Source: Fusibacter sp. 3D3 (GTDB lineage Bacteria > Bacillota > Clostridia > Peptostreptococcales > Acidaminobacteraceae). Taken from it: 64,000 nt of DNA. The notes under the pieces were generated by a model. It made no database searches. It worked only from the letters and a program-made list of their open reading frames with translations, and was not told the DNA's origin. Where the stretch lies: the NCBI RefSeq assembly GCF_001748365.1, contig NZ_BDHH01000002.1:192040-256039 (forward strand), read 5' to 3'. A program made the position numbers and the translations under genes. This document shows, one piece after another, positions 42,918 through 50,683 of the stretch (positions are counted from its first letter, which is position 1; each line of letters starts with the position of its first letter).

Positions 42918-43325
42918 ATGCATAATTCAAAAGTAAAAAAAGAGATCCCTTCAATGGACCAATGGCTAAAGGAAGCGAAAGCAGATCAGAACGCCTTGTT
43001 AGAAGGCATGTTCTTGATCCACAATGGCGTGGTGCGAAAGACCCCAAAAGTTAAGGTGCGGGAGGGTGTTGATGATGGTTCTGTGGTCGTGGGCATGACT
43101 TTTAACTACGATGCTGAAAAGGTGGACGCTGCCATTGAGGCAACTTACAAAATGGAAGGGATATTCTACGTGAGAACATGGCTCAATGAAGGCGAACTCG
43201 ATGTGGGTGACGATATCATGTATGTACTCATCGGTGGCGATATAAGACCACGTGTTATTGATGCGCTACAATTTCTTGTGGGTAAGATTAAAAATGAATG
43301 TGTTGTGGAGATAGAACAGCATTAG
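42918..43325 (+). CDS. MoaE-like protein (molybdopterin synthase large subunit family)
   Basis: A 135-aa protein with the MoaE pattern: GMFLIHNGVVRKTPKVKVREG, MTFNYDAEKVDAAIE (family: MEYEHYPEMA...), IFYVRTWLNEGELDVGDDIMYVLIGGDIRPRVIDAL. The family end VPIWKKE, with the catalytic lysine, is replaced by ECVVEIEQH, so synthase activity is doubtful. It begins 16 bp after the GyrI-like gene in the same transcript. No MoaD or other molybdenum cofactor gene is near. Confidence 0.65.
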   Translation: MHNSKVKKEIPSMDQWLKEAKADQNALLEGMFLIHNGVVRKTPKVKVREGVDDGSVVVGMTFNYDAEKVDAAIEATYKMEGIFYVRTWLNEGELDVGDDIMYVLIGGDIRPRVIDALQFLVGKIKNECVVEIEQH

Positions 43326-43331
43326 AGAGAG

Positions 43332-43420
43332 ACCCGCTCCAACCTCTATCCATTCGGACAAGAAGTCCACGTGTGCACGCGCGCTTGGATGATCCTTGAG
43401 GGACAGAGGTTGGAGCGGGT
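43332..43420 (+). terminator. Long hairpin terminator after the MoaE-like gene
   Basis: Perfect 16-bp arms ACCCGCTCCAACCTCT (43332-43347) and AGAGGTTGGAGCGGGT (43405-43420) enclose a 57-nt GC-rich insert, with GATTTTTAT after. It looks like a terminator hairpin; the large insert is unusual. Confidence 0.65.
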
Positions 43421-43451
43421 GATTTTTATAGACGCGCGAGTATCACACTGA

Positions 43452-43796
43452 TCAGTGCCAATATTGTGTGCCTAATAGTAAATCAATTATTTTCAATTGT
43501 TCTTCAAGGACGTCCTCATTTACGTTGTGATATTCGCCATCAAAACCATATCCCCATAATTCCCAAGAAAGCACTTTAAAGGAGGGGTATCTATCAATGC
43601 TATTTTGGATTGTTCATATGACATGTTGTAATTCTTTGTAGTGCTCAATGTTGGCTATTTTAAATCGCTTAAAATGTTGGATGTCTTTTAAAGGTTCTAA
43701 TCTTTTTGCCAAATCAAAGCGATCATTAGTACGTTCACTTGAATCCGCGTTTAATTTTAAATACCAATCCATGTTTTTTACGAATTGTCTATACAT
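43452..43796 (-). pseudogene. Unknown protein interrupted by an in-frame TGA
   Basis: The minus-strand frame starts at 43796 with GGGAGAAATATA as RBS and reads MYRQFVKNMDWYLKLN...EHYKELQHVI, then TGA at 43614-43616, and continues in the same frame with TIQNSIDRYPSFKVLSWEL...VLEEQLKIIDLLLGTQYWH to a stop at 43452. Sequence after the TGA is as protein-like as before it. A CGA-to-TGA mutation is the simplest cause. It overlaps the neighbouring minus-strand gene by 8 nt, so the two form a two-gene unit of unknown function, perhaps a toxin-antitoxin or nucleotidyltransferase pair. Confidence 0.6.
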
Positions 43797-44208
43797 TATA
43801 TTTCTCCCTTAACAGCTTGCTATTCTGGATAAATTCACATTTGACACGTTCGCTAAAATCTTCTCTATCCATGACAGATTGAATTAAATGATTTAATAAT
43901 TCAATATTACAATCTTTTATCAGAGCCTCAATATCTTCTTGGTCTTTGTTAGAATATATTCCCAGTTTGCTCACTATAATATCTTCTTTAGATAAAACGT
44001 AGTACTTTAAAGTCTTAAATCCAAGAAGCTGCATGGACCTTTTTTCAAAATCAATTGCGATAGGAGTGCTATAAGGGTCTAACATATCAAAACGATCAAA
44101 AAGTCTAAAAACTTTACCGACAGATGCAGCATATCTTTTTTTCAGCGTCGCAAAATCATCTGCATCTTGCAATAATTCCAACAATATTTCTCTGTTTTTT
44201 GAATTCAT
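43789..44208 (-). CDS. Nucleotidyltransferase-like (DUF6036-type) protein
   Basis: A 139-aa protein from the ATG at 44208 (AGGTTCAA before it). The segments KVFRLFDRFDMLDPYSTPIAIDFEKRS, LGFKTLKYYVLSKEDIIVSKLGIYSNKDQEDIEALI resemble the C-terminal half of DUF6036/AbiEii-like nucleotidyltransferases, especially the 'lxpEDliixKl..rxKDxxDi' signature. The N-terminal catalytic GS motif is absent, so this is either a divergent or a shortened member. Its partner gene is interrupted by TGA. Confidence 0.55.
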   Translation of the reverse strand: MNSKNREILLELLQDADDFATLKKRYAASVGKVFRLFDRFDMLDPYSTPIAIDFEKRSMQLLGFKTLKYYVLSKEDIIVSKLGIYSNKDQEDIEALIKDCNIELLNHLIQSVMDREDFSERVKCEFIQNSKLLREKYNV

Positions 44209-44298
44209 TTGAACCTCACATAGCATAATAATATAGTCTCTAAAAGTGATGATAATTATATCATAGAACATTCGGGTAAAGTTGTTCTCGTGCTTGAA

Positions 44299-44451
44299 TC
44301 ACTCCTTTTTTTCAATATCGATCACTGGAAGATGGATGCTTTGCGTCTCTAATCCAATAAAGCCTATTTTGTTTGCATTTGCAACCTGAAATAAGTTATA
44401 TATTAAAGCAGTTCCAATCCCATTGCCACGACAATCTTCTGCCACCACAAT
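44299..44451 (-). pseudogene. GNAT acetyltransferase, C-terminal remnant
   Basis: The minus strand encodes IVVAEDCRGNGIGTALIYNL, then FQVANANKIGFIGLETQSIH and a stop. RGNGIGTALI is the acetyl-CoA-binding loop of GNAT proteins. The coding sequence is cut off upstream exactly where the IS91-type terminus begins, so the N-terminal half was lost by that insertion or rearrangement. Confidence 0.65.
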
Positions 44452-44535
44452 GTTCCTAAATCACAACTTTTGCCTACTTGAGGCTTGTTTTTTTGTGTGG
44501 TTTAGAAACATTACTTTATGTTATTGGAAGTTCTA
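44446..44535 (+). mobile_element. IS91-family terminus, short relic
   Basis: CACAATGTTCCTAAATCAC...TTGAGGC...GTGTGGTTTAGAAACATTACTTTATGTTAT matches, with a few changes, the ends at 46862-46942 and 50890-50970. It forms a stem between CCTAAATCACA and TGTGTGGTTTAG. Only about 85 bp remain. Confidence 0.7.
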
Positions 44536-44553
44536 GTCTTTCTTGCTTTTTTC

Positions 44554-44584
44554 GTTCTACACGTGTATAATATACGTATAGAAC
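44554..44584 (+). promoter_or_regulatory. Inverted repeat at the hicAB promoter (locus 1)
   Basis: GTTCTACACGT and ACGTATAGAAC (11-nt arms, one mismatch) overlap a TATAAT-like -10 (GTATAATAT). HicB antitoxins autoregulate via such palindromes; ACGT cores recur before locus 2. Confidence 0.55.
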
Positions 44585-44636
44585 GTTGTTTCTTTCCGTT
44601 AGAATTTGATGTTCAAATAACCAAATTGGAGGAGTT

Positions 44637-44837
44637 ATGAATCACCGTTCTTATAACTCAAGGGAGCTTCTTAAACTTCTAACGGATGATGGTTGGTGTG
44701 TAGCAAGAATCAAAGGTTCTCATCACCAACTAAAACATCCTACAAAAAGTGGCACTGTTACTGTTCCACATCCTAAAAAAGACTTACCTCGAAAAACATT
44801 TGAGAGTATTCTTAAACAAGCTGGTATTAAAGGATAG
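44637..44837 (+). CDS. hicA: HicA toxin (mRNA interferase), locus 1
   Basis: A 66-aa dsRBD-fold toxin: SRELLKLLTDDGWCVARIKGSHHQLKHP (catalytic His in GSHHQ), TVTVPHPKKDLPRKTFESILKQAGI. GGAGG lies 8 nt before the ATG. The cognate HicB follows 44 bp downstream, the usual hicA-hicB order. Confidence 0.92.
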   Translation: MNHRSYNSRELLKLLTDDGWCVARIKGSHHQLKHPTKSGTVTVPHPKKDLPRKTFESILKQAGIKG

Positions 44838-44881
44838 GATAGTGGCCTATATTTTAATAATTTTATGAAAGAAGGTGTATT

Positions 44882-45292
44882 ATGTTAGCTGACCGTTATA
44901 TTTTTCCTGCTATTTTTCATTTCGCCGATGATGGTATATCAGTTGAATTTCCGGACTTTCCCGGCTGTTTTTCATATGGTGATGATGAACTACAAGCAGT
45001 CACAAATGCAAAAGAAGCTTTAGAACTTCATATTTTTGGATTGGAAGATGATTCTGACCCGATACCTTCTCCGTCCCATATTAGAGAAATCACCGTTAAT
45101 AACAATGAAACTGTAGTTCTGATTGATATTTGGATGAAACCTGTTAGAGATTATATGCAAAACAAGGCCATCAAAAAAACCCTTACAATTCCAAAATGGC
45201 TTAATGATGTTGCTGTCGAGAATGATGTTAATTTTTCTCAATTACTTCAAGTGGCTATTAAAAACTATTTAGGTATTACTACTCGAAATTGA
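44882..45292 (+). CDS. hicB: HicB antitoxin, locus 1
   Basis: A 136-aa antitoxin. The N-terminal HicB domain (YIFPAIFHFADDGISVEFPDFPGCFSYGDDELQAVTNAKEAL) binds HicA, and the C-terminal segment KKTLTIPKWLNDVAVENDVNFSQLLQVAIK is a ribbon-helix-helix DNA-binding tail. GAAAGAAGG precedes the ATG. The same TIPKWLN tail occurs in the second locus, 900 bp away. Confidence 0.92.
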   Translation: MLADRYIFPAIFHFADDGISVEFPDFPGCFSYGDDELQAVTNAKEALELHIFGLEDDSDPIPSPSHIREITVNNNETVVLIDIWMKPVRDYMQNKAIKKTLTIPKWLNDVAVENDVNFSQLLQVAIKNYLGITTRN

Positions 45293-45327
45293 CCATTCTT
45301 TTGAATGGTTCTTTTTGTAAAAAGAAA

Positions 45328-45832
45328 ACCACCGGTTCTACCGGTGGTTCTAAAGAGCTTTAGCTTTGAGTCAAAAAAAGCACCTCCTTCTGATAAAATA
45401 ATAATGGTTCGCCAACCCTATTAGCTCAGAAGGAGGATCCGAAATGGATAAGAACAGTTTAGCACATACTCAATGGAATTGTAAATATCACGTGGTGTTT
45501 GCACCAAAGTATAGGAGACAAGTAATCTATGGAAATCGCCACTTTTGGTGTCAAGGCTACTATGTAGATACTGTTGGACGAAATGAAAAAGCGATAAGAG
45601 AATATGTAAAAAATCAATTACAAGAAGATATCGCGAATGATCAAATAAGTATTCAGGAGTATATTGACCCGTTTACGGGTAAGCAAGTCGAAGAGGGCAA
45701 AAAGAAATGAAAAGCTGCTTTAGCAGCAACCAGTAAACGTAAGCAGTTGGTGAACCGATTCAACGAGCCTTAAGGCTCACGCGAGTAACATGCCCTTATA
45801 GGGCTGAGCAAACTACCCGCTTAGCAGGTTGT
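45328..45832 (+). mobile_element. IS200/IS605-type relic with internal deletion
   Basis: The left end has the hairpin ACCACCGGTTCTACCGGTGGT (about 45331-45351) and the right end a set of small hairpins (GAGCCTTAAGGCTC, GCCCTTATAGGGC, CCCGCTTAGCAGG). It carries only a shortened tnpA, so it is non-autonomous. It lies between the two hicAB loci. Confidence 0.7.
45444..45710 (+). pseudogene. tnpA: TnpA (IS200-type Y1 transposase), internally deleted
   Basis: The frame is open for 88 codons, whereas complete proteins have about 150. The first 30 residues are the normal N-terminus (LAHTQWNCKYHVVFAPKYRRQVIYG) and the rest is the normal C-terminus from HFWCQGYYVDTVGRNEKAIREYVKNQLQ on. The middle with the HUH histidines is gone, in frame, while the region with the Y1 tyrosine segment may remain. 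RBS AGAAGGAGG. The product cannot be a working transposase. Confidence 0.82.
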
Positions 45833-45844
45833 TTTGATTTTCAA

Positions 45845-46225
45845 TTATCTTTCGATCTCCTGCAGGAGTGCTTCTCTTAATACAGACGAAAAATTGATAT
45901 GACGTTTTTCAGCTTCTTCATTAAGCCATTTAGGAATAGTAAGCGTTTTTTTAGTAGGTGTTTTATCTCTTCTATATTGATTTAAATCAGCTGAGACATA
46001 ACTCAAAAATCCATCTTCTGCACTGAGATTCTTGATATCAGAAGGTGAGGGGATAGACTCATCGTTTTCAATTTTTGAAGCAAGATAAAGACCAAGAGCT
46101 TCACTTGCAAGTTCTATCGTTTCGGGAAGTGAACTTCCATAAGTTTGACATCCTTCAAGATCGGGAAATTCTACCCAAATTGATTTTTCTTCTTCGTGAA
46201 AAATTGCGGGATATACTTTCAACAT
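45845..46225 (-). CDS. hicB: HicB antitoxin, locus 2
   Basis: A 126-aa protein: LKVYPAIFHEEEKSIWVEFPDLEGCQTYGSSLPETIELASEAL and the RHH-type tail KKTLTIPKWLNEEAEKRHINFSSVLREAL. The ATG at 46225 has AAGGAGGTC upstream. It is related to the antitoxin at 44882 but clearly diverged, so the two systems are probably insulated. It lies on the opposite strand. Confidence 0.9.
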   Translation of the reverse strand: MLKVYPAIFHEEEKSIWVEFPDLEGCQTYGSSLPETIELASEALGLYLASKIENDESIPSPSDIKNLSAEDGFLSYVSADLNQYRRDKTPTKKTLTIPKWLNEEAEKRHINFSSVLREALLQEIER

Positions 46226-46281
46226 AATTATGACCTCCTTGTAAATTAAAGTGAACTGTATAATCAAGTGGACAAGGGCTG

Positions 46282-46458
46282 TTATTTAAGCCCTGTTCTT
46301 TTTAAAATTGCATTTAGTAATCCGATTGGAATATAGGTGTTATGTACCGGTATGATTTCTGTCTTATCATCTTTTTTCATGACGTGATGACTTCCGCTTA
46401 TACGTTCGACATGCCAACCATTTGATATTAGAAGTTTAACAAGCTCTTTACCTTTCAT
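46282..46458 (-). CDS. hicA: HicA toxin, locus 2 (58 aa)
   Basis: A small frame on the minus strand reading MKGKELVKLLISNGWHVERI, then SGSHHVMKKDDKTEIIPVHN and a C-terminal LLNAILKRTGLK. It has the HicA fold signature with the catalytic GSHH. AGAGGACCAA lies before the ATG. It starts the hicAB unit on the minus strand and its stop is 56 bp before hicB. Confidence 0.88.
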   Translation of the reverse strand: MKGKELVKLLISNGWHVERISGSHHVMKKDDKTEIIPVHNTYIPIGLLNAILKRTGLK

Positions 46459-46485
46459 TTGGTCCTCTTTCTAATACAATTGTAT

Positions 46486-46530
46486 CACGTGTTACACGTG
46501 CTGCAAATGAATTTGTACGTGATGCACGTA
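46486..46530 (-). promoter_or_regulatory. Paired palindromes upstream of hicAB locus 2
   Basis: CACGTG-TTA-CACGTG at 46486-46500 and TACGTG-ATG-CACGTA at 46516-46530, centres 30 bp apart. Two ACGT-core sites in the promoter of the second hicAB fit binding by HicB ribbon-helix-helix dimers. Confidence 0.6.
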
Positions 46531-46579
46531 TAAATTTTAAAACTGTTTAAGATTTTGGAGGGTGCCGAACAACAATGAA

Positions 46580-46945
46580 TATGAGAACCTTCTAATATTC
46601 ACATTTCTAATACTGCCCTGCAAGAGGCTACACCACATATTGGTGCGGGTTAAGCTTTTGAAACTTAATAGATTCAAATACGTTCATATGATTGAATGTA
46701 CTTTCATGGAGAGGGGAAATCTATGTCATTGTATTCATTTTTACATGGATTCACAATCTTGTTTTTACCTTTTTGTAAGGTGTTTATTCGAAATGTGTTC
46801 TAAAAAAACTAAAGATCAGATCATTGGATACCCAAAGATAATGGTAACGCAACTTCGGGAGGCACAATGTTCCTAAATCACAATTTTCGCCTATTTGAGG
46901 CTTATTTTTTTTTGTGTGATTTAGAAACATTACTTTATGTTATGT
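46580..46945 (+). mobile_element. IS91-family element, 3' relic
   Basis: About 365 bp match the 3' end of the complete element (50612-50970): the last codons of the transposase (GCAAGAGGCTACACCACATA, ...), the following non-coding part, and the terminal stem CCTAAATCACA / TGTGTGATTTAG. The 104-codon frame seen here is only this relic and not a gene. Confidence 0.82.
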
Positions 46946-46968
46946 GATGGTGAGATCGGAATACTACG

Positions 46969-47640
46969 CTATGCTTGAACTTTAACAAAGCTCTCAATAA
47001 CACATAATACAAAAACAAGAGCTGGAATGATTATCAATGAGAAATCACAAAACTCCTGAAATATTATCCCTGTTTGTTCATGAAATCTATCTATTTCAGA
47101 TAAATAGCCCTTTATTTTTTTCTTTTCTTTATCATTTTCTTCAACACTAATTTTCTCTATAAATGAATACCATTTGATATCATTGCGTTTACAATGCGAC
47201 TTTATAGTGTTAAAAAAATCTACATCACTGCGCATTTCAGTTTTGTCAACTATGTTATTATAAATTTCTATTTGCTCTTCAAGATTTTCGCTTTTCAAGT
47301 GCCTCTTTATAGTTTTAATTGCATTCATTGATTCCTCAACTTTACCTATACGTTCAGAATATCTTGCATTCTTATTAATTAGTGAATAAACCAATAAGAT
47401 AACCGATAGAATTAAACTAAAGTATTCGCTTAATCTTCCATTAAAGATTTCTGGATAATACTTATTAGTTAGCGTAAATATTATTAGTGCAATGCTGTAA
47501 TAGATTAAAACAAAATTCGAAGTAGTTTCTCTTCTGGTTAGTCTCTTTTTCATATTAGCATAATTGCTTAGCGTAACCTCGCAAATATCTTTCCACTTTT
47601 CTAAACTTGAGTATTCATTAACATATTTTTTATTGTCCAT
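46969..47640 (-). CDS. SLATT-domain (two-TM) protein, probable defence effector
   Basis: A 223-aa protein. Near the start, LEKWKDICEVTLSNYANMKKRLTRRETTSNF leads to a two-helix hairpin (YYSIALIIFTLTNKYYP and YFSLILSVILLVYSLI), followed by a charged cytoplasmic coiled-coil part and a C-terminal helix (FSLIIIPALVFVLCVIESF). This is the SLATT arrangement: SLATT proteins are predicted pore-forming effectors coupled to nucleotide-sensing or RT genes in anti-phage systems. No sensor gene is directly adjacent. AGGAGG precedes the ATG. A group II intron lies directly upstream. Confidence 0.7.
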   Translation of the reverse strand: MDNKKYVNEYSSLEKWKDICEVTLSNYANMKKRLTRRETTSNFVLIYYSIALIIFTLTNKYYPEIFNGRLSEYFSLILSVILLVYSLINKNARYSERIGKVEESMNAIKTIKRHLKSENLEEQIEIYNNIVDKTEMRSDVDFFNTIKSHCKRNDIKWYSFIEKISVEENDKEKKKIKGYLSEIDRFHEQTGIIFQEFCDFSLIIIPALVFVLCVIESFVKVQA

Positions 47641-47688
47641 TGTATATTACCTCCTAATATTAATCATTTTTGTTTATGTAGTTCTCAC

Positions 47689-48459
47689 GTCGGGTAAGTC
47701 AGAGGGATTGCTCCCTCTTTCTCCCCTAAGAACCGTACATGACACTTTCACGTCATACGGCTCAAGTTATTTATAACTGACCATTATCAGTGGTCAGCAA
47801 GCCTAATTACTGCTTTGGCAATCCTTGACTGAAGTCTATTAACTTTTCATAGTCTGTAGATGCCCACGTTTTACCGTTATTTGGCTTTCCTACATTCATA
47901 AAGTTTCATATCCTCTCTTTGCCATAAATAACCCGTTAGAAGTCTGCACGTTTTCACGTTCGGGCAAATTTCGAACCCGTATCTACTTCATTACAAAGTA
48001 GCATTCGCTTTATCTAACTTCCTTTAACCGCTCAACATTGTGCGCCTTTTACAATTTGCCTACCTAATTTAAATAGGAGTCAATCGGTCTTACCCAGTTC
48101 GTTCTACCTTAGATTTTATCTTTACCCCGAAGCTTTTGTCCATTTGCATGACAATACGAAAAGTTATCATGCCACAGCTTGCACCTTTTGGTCATAGGGT
48201 TTCAGCCTTATTTCCCTACTCACGTTTAACGAGGCTTGCAATAATTCATTTAATTTAATCATAGCAAAACATTTACCCTAGCAATCATCCACTTTAGGCT
48301 GGCAGAATTTTCACATTGTCTCTACAGCTTAGCAACCCACCGTTACCAGTGACGCACCTGTAGATAGGGTTACTCCAAATGGATGGAGCAGTCCAAAGGT
48401 CTTTCGGCTTAGACAGCCCAAGATGTAACTTGTGCTTTTATTTCAAGCGCTGGTCGCAC
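47689..48459 (-). ncRNA. Group II intron without intron-encoded protein
   Basis: On the minus strand the sequence starts GTGCGACC at 48459 (consensus GUGYG) and shows domain I-like text (GGGCTGTCTAAGCCGAAAGA, GGTAACGGTGGGTTGC). Near the end is a canonical domain V, GAGCCGTATGACGTGAAAGT then GTCATGTACGGTTC (34 nt, about 47731-47764, with AGC triad and GAAA tetraloop). A domain VI hairpin (AGAGGGAGCAATCCCTCT) with a bulged-A region GACTTACCC and the end GAC at 47689 follow. The length is about 771 nt and there is no reverse transcriptase. A possible EBS1, CGTCAC (48349-48354), pairs with GTGAC just before the 5' splice site. Confidence 0.8.
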
Positions 48460-48463
48460 TGTC

Positions 48464-48584
48464 ACATAACGTTCCCGCGATTACCGTAGTCACTCCTTTT
48501 GACCCTTAGGGCAAAAGTGGCGCTGGCCTTGCCGCGCAAGGACTGTGACATCAGAGTTATTTTGGTAATCGGCGTGTTGGACGA
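48464..48584 (-). other. attC-like recombination site, copy 1
   Basis: Read on the minus strand: GTCCAAC (RYYYAAC), spacer, CGATTACC, then a variable middle with GTCAC/GTGAC pairing, GGTAATCG, spacer, GTTATGT. The R/L box layout and the palindrome match integron attC sites. The paired CGATTACC/GGTAATCG differ from copy 2 (CTATTTCC/GGAAATAG) by compensatory changes on both arms. The group II intron begins immediately after this structure. Confidence 0.5.
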
Positions 48585-48685
48585 AACCGCTACCGCGGTG
48601 ACTTTTTAAATCTTTTTGCCCTAGACATATAGTGCTTTCTTAAGATATTCTTATTCTGAATCTAAAAGAAAAGGCGCTATTTTTT

Positions 48686-49530
48686 ATGTCTAAATTATTA
48701 TCTAAAATGCAAATGGATATGGAACTCAGAGGTTTCAGTCCAAAGACTGTCACTGTCTATCTCAAAGGGGTTAAGAAGATTTCGAAATTTCACAACTTGC
48801 CACCTGAGAATCTCACCTATGATCATGTTCGCGAATTTTTACATGATGCCATTACCAGTAGAAAGCTCAGTCGATCTTATGTAAATTCAAACTACAGTGC
48901 CATTAAATTCTTCTTCGAAACTACTCTTGGTCGTGAATGGAATATGGTCGATATTCCTAGAGTGAAACAACCGTCTAAGCTTCCAATTGCTTTAACACCC
49001 GCACAGATTCACGCACTTTTTGACTCTGTCACAAATCTTAAGCATAAAACCATGCTTGTAGTCTGTTACTCTTCGGGTTTGCGCGTTGGGGAACTTATGA
49101 ACCTCAAAGTCTCTGATATTCATTCTGATACGATGCGCATTCGCGTCAGAGATGGCAAAGGACTCAAAGAACGCTACACGCTTCTTTCGAAAAGTGCTCT
49201 TGATCTTTTAAGAATTTACTACAAGCAATATCACCCTAAAGATTACCTTTTTCAAAGCTTCTCAAAAGCAAACCATTGACGACGCGGAACATTCAAATGG
49301 TGTTTAGGACCAAGTGTAATCTCTTAGGATTTCCTAAAGAAGCCACAATTCACAGTTTAAGACACAGCTTTCAGGCACATCTGCTTCTTGCCGGAACCAA
49401 TGTTGTCGTTATTCAAAAACTGCTTGGTCATTCTAAGCTTTCAACGACCACTGTCTACCTTCATTTAACTACCGCTGACGTGACTAAAGCCATTAGTCCG
49501 TTTGATAGTTTGGAGGTTTTTAATGCCTAA
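48686..49530 (+). pseudogene. Tyrosine recombinase of the IS91-type element, frameshifted
   Basis: Two consecutive frames give one recombinase. The first 197 codons have the SAM-like N-domain (DMELRGFSPKTVTVYLKGVK) and SSGLRVGELMNLKVSD (catalytic Arg) with DGKGLKER (Lys). After a one-base shift at AACCATTGACG (49276) the second frame continues TTRNIQMVFRTKCNLLGFPK, HSLRHSF (His-x-x-Arg), LLGHSKLSTTTVYLHL (His, nucleophile Tyr). All catalytic residues survive across the two frames. The TTGA overlap means the second part could start at TTG, but without the N-part it could not act. Confidence 0.8.
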
Positions 49531-50683
49531 TCTCCAAGATATTTTTGTGCGTTTCTTTGAGGACTATTGTCAAACCCACAATCCCTCATATGATCAATAT
49601 AAAGTCATGAATGCTCTCATGGCTTGTCGTACTTCTAAACTGGGGGGACATCATAATGTTTGCACAAATTGTGGTGAAACTTCTATTGCTTATAATTCTT
49701 GTCGTAATCGTCATTGCCCACTTTGTCAGTCTTTCAAAAGAGAAAAATGGCGTGTTGATCGCAACTCTGAACTTTTAAATGTCCACTACTTCCATGTGGT
49801 TTTTACTGTCCCTGAAGAACTCAATCCAATTTTCTTTGCCAATCAAGCTTTGATGTACAATTTGATCATGAAGTCTGCTTCTAAAACGCTCTTGTCTCTA
49901 GCTGCCGATAAAAAGCATCTAGGAGCTCAAATTGGTCTAACTGGTATTCTCCACACATGGGGTCAAACACTTTCTTATCACCCGCATGTTCACTTTATTG
50001 TACCCGGTGGGGGGCTTTGTACTAAAACCATGCGCTTTAAAAAAACCCGAAAAAATTATCTAATTCATGTTAAAATACTCAGTCGTGTTTTTAAAGGCAT
50101 TTTTATGAAAGCCTTGAAAAAACTTTTTTACGAAGGTCAATTACAAGGTTGGAATACAAATGAATGTGCATCCGCTTTGGACTTTCAAAATAGAATTGAT
50201 GCTGCCTATTCAAAAGCTTTTGTAGTTTACGCCAAAGAAAACTTTGACTCACCTACTCACGTGGTTAACTACTTATGTCAGTATACTCATCGTGTGGCCA
50301 TTTCCAATCACCGCATCCTCAAAGTCACTGATGATCACGTCACTTTTAGATATAAAGACAATAAAGACTCCGGAAAAACCAAACAAATGACACTTACTGG
50401 CACAGAATTCATACGCCGGTTTTTAATGCATGTACTGCCTTCTGGCTTTGTGAAAATTAGACATTATGGCATTCTCGCTGCTAGAAACAGGCCCACAAAG
50501 CTTGCTCACTGCCAGCGCATTATGAAGATTATTCCTTCTAAAAAATCCAGTGATTATACTGCACTTGAGTTTCTAGTCAAATTTATGCGCCTTGATTTTT
50601 CTAGGTGTTCAAAATGCCCTTTAGAACCTTCTAATTGTGATACTGTCATGCAAGAGGCTACACCACATATTGGTGCAGGTTAA
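49523..50683 (+). CDS. IS91-family Y2 transposase
   Basis: A 386-aa rolling-circle transposase. An N-terminal zinc finger (HHNVCTNCGETSIAYNSCRNRHCPLCQ) is followed by the HUH motif YHPHVHFIVPGGG and the tyrosine-containing CQYTHRVAISNHRIL, then TLTGTEFIRRFLMHVLPSGFVKIRHYGILAARNR. The ATG at 49523 follows GGAGG by 8 nt and overlaps the integrase stop by 8 nt. The protein appears complete. IS91 elements move as single strands and can carry along flanking DNA. Confidence 0.92.
   Translation: MPNLQDIFVRFFEDYCQTHNPSYDQYKVMNALMACRTSKLGGHHNVCTNCGETSIAYNSCRNRHCPLCQSFKREKWRVDRNSELLNVHYFHVVFTVPEELNPIFFANQALMYNLIMKSASKTLLSLAADKKHLGAQIGLTGILHTWGQTLSYHPHVHFIVPGGGLCTKTMRFKKTRKNYLIHVKILSRVFKGIFMKALKKLFYEGQLQGWNTNECASALDFQNRIDAAYSKAFVVYAKENFDSPTHVVNYLCQYTHRVAISNHRILKVTDDHVTFRYKDNKDSGKTKQMTLTGTEFIRRFLMHVLPSGFVKIRHYGILAARNRPTKLAHCQRIMKIIPSKKSSDYTALEFLVKFMRLDFSRCSKCPLEPSNCDTVMQEATPHIGAG

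Noticed and set aside
46562-46876. 104-codon frame on the plus strand
   Set aside because: It is a relic of the IS91 3' end, matching non-coding sequence at 50612-50890, and lacks an RBS.
47641-48660. Coding sequence in the 1-kb stretch upstream of the SLATT gene
   Set aside because: No frame above 60 codons has protein-like content apart from a small overlap with the SLATT start; the structure is explained by a group II intron and an attC-like site.
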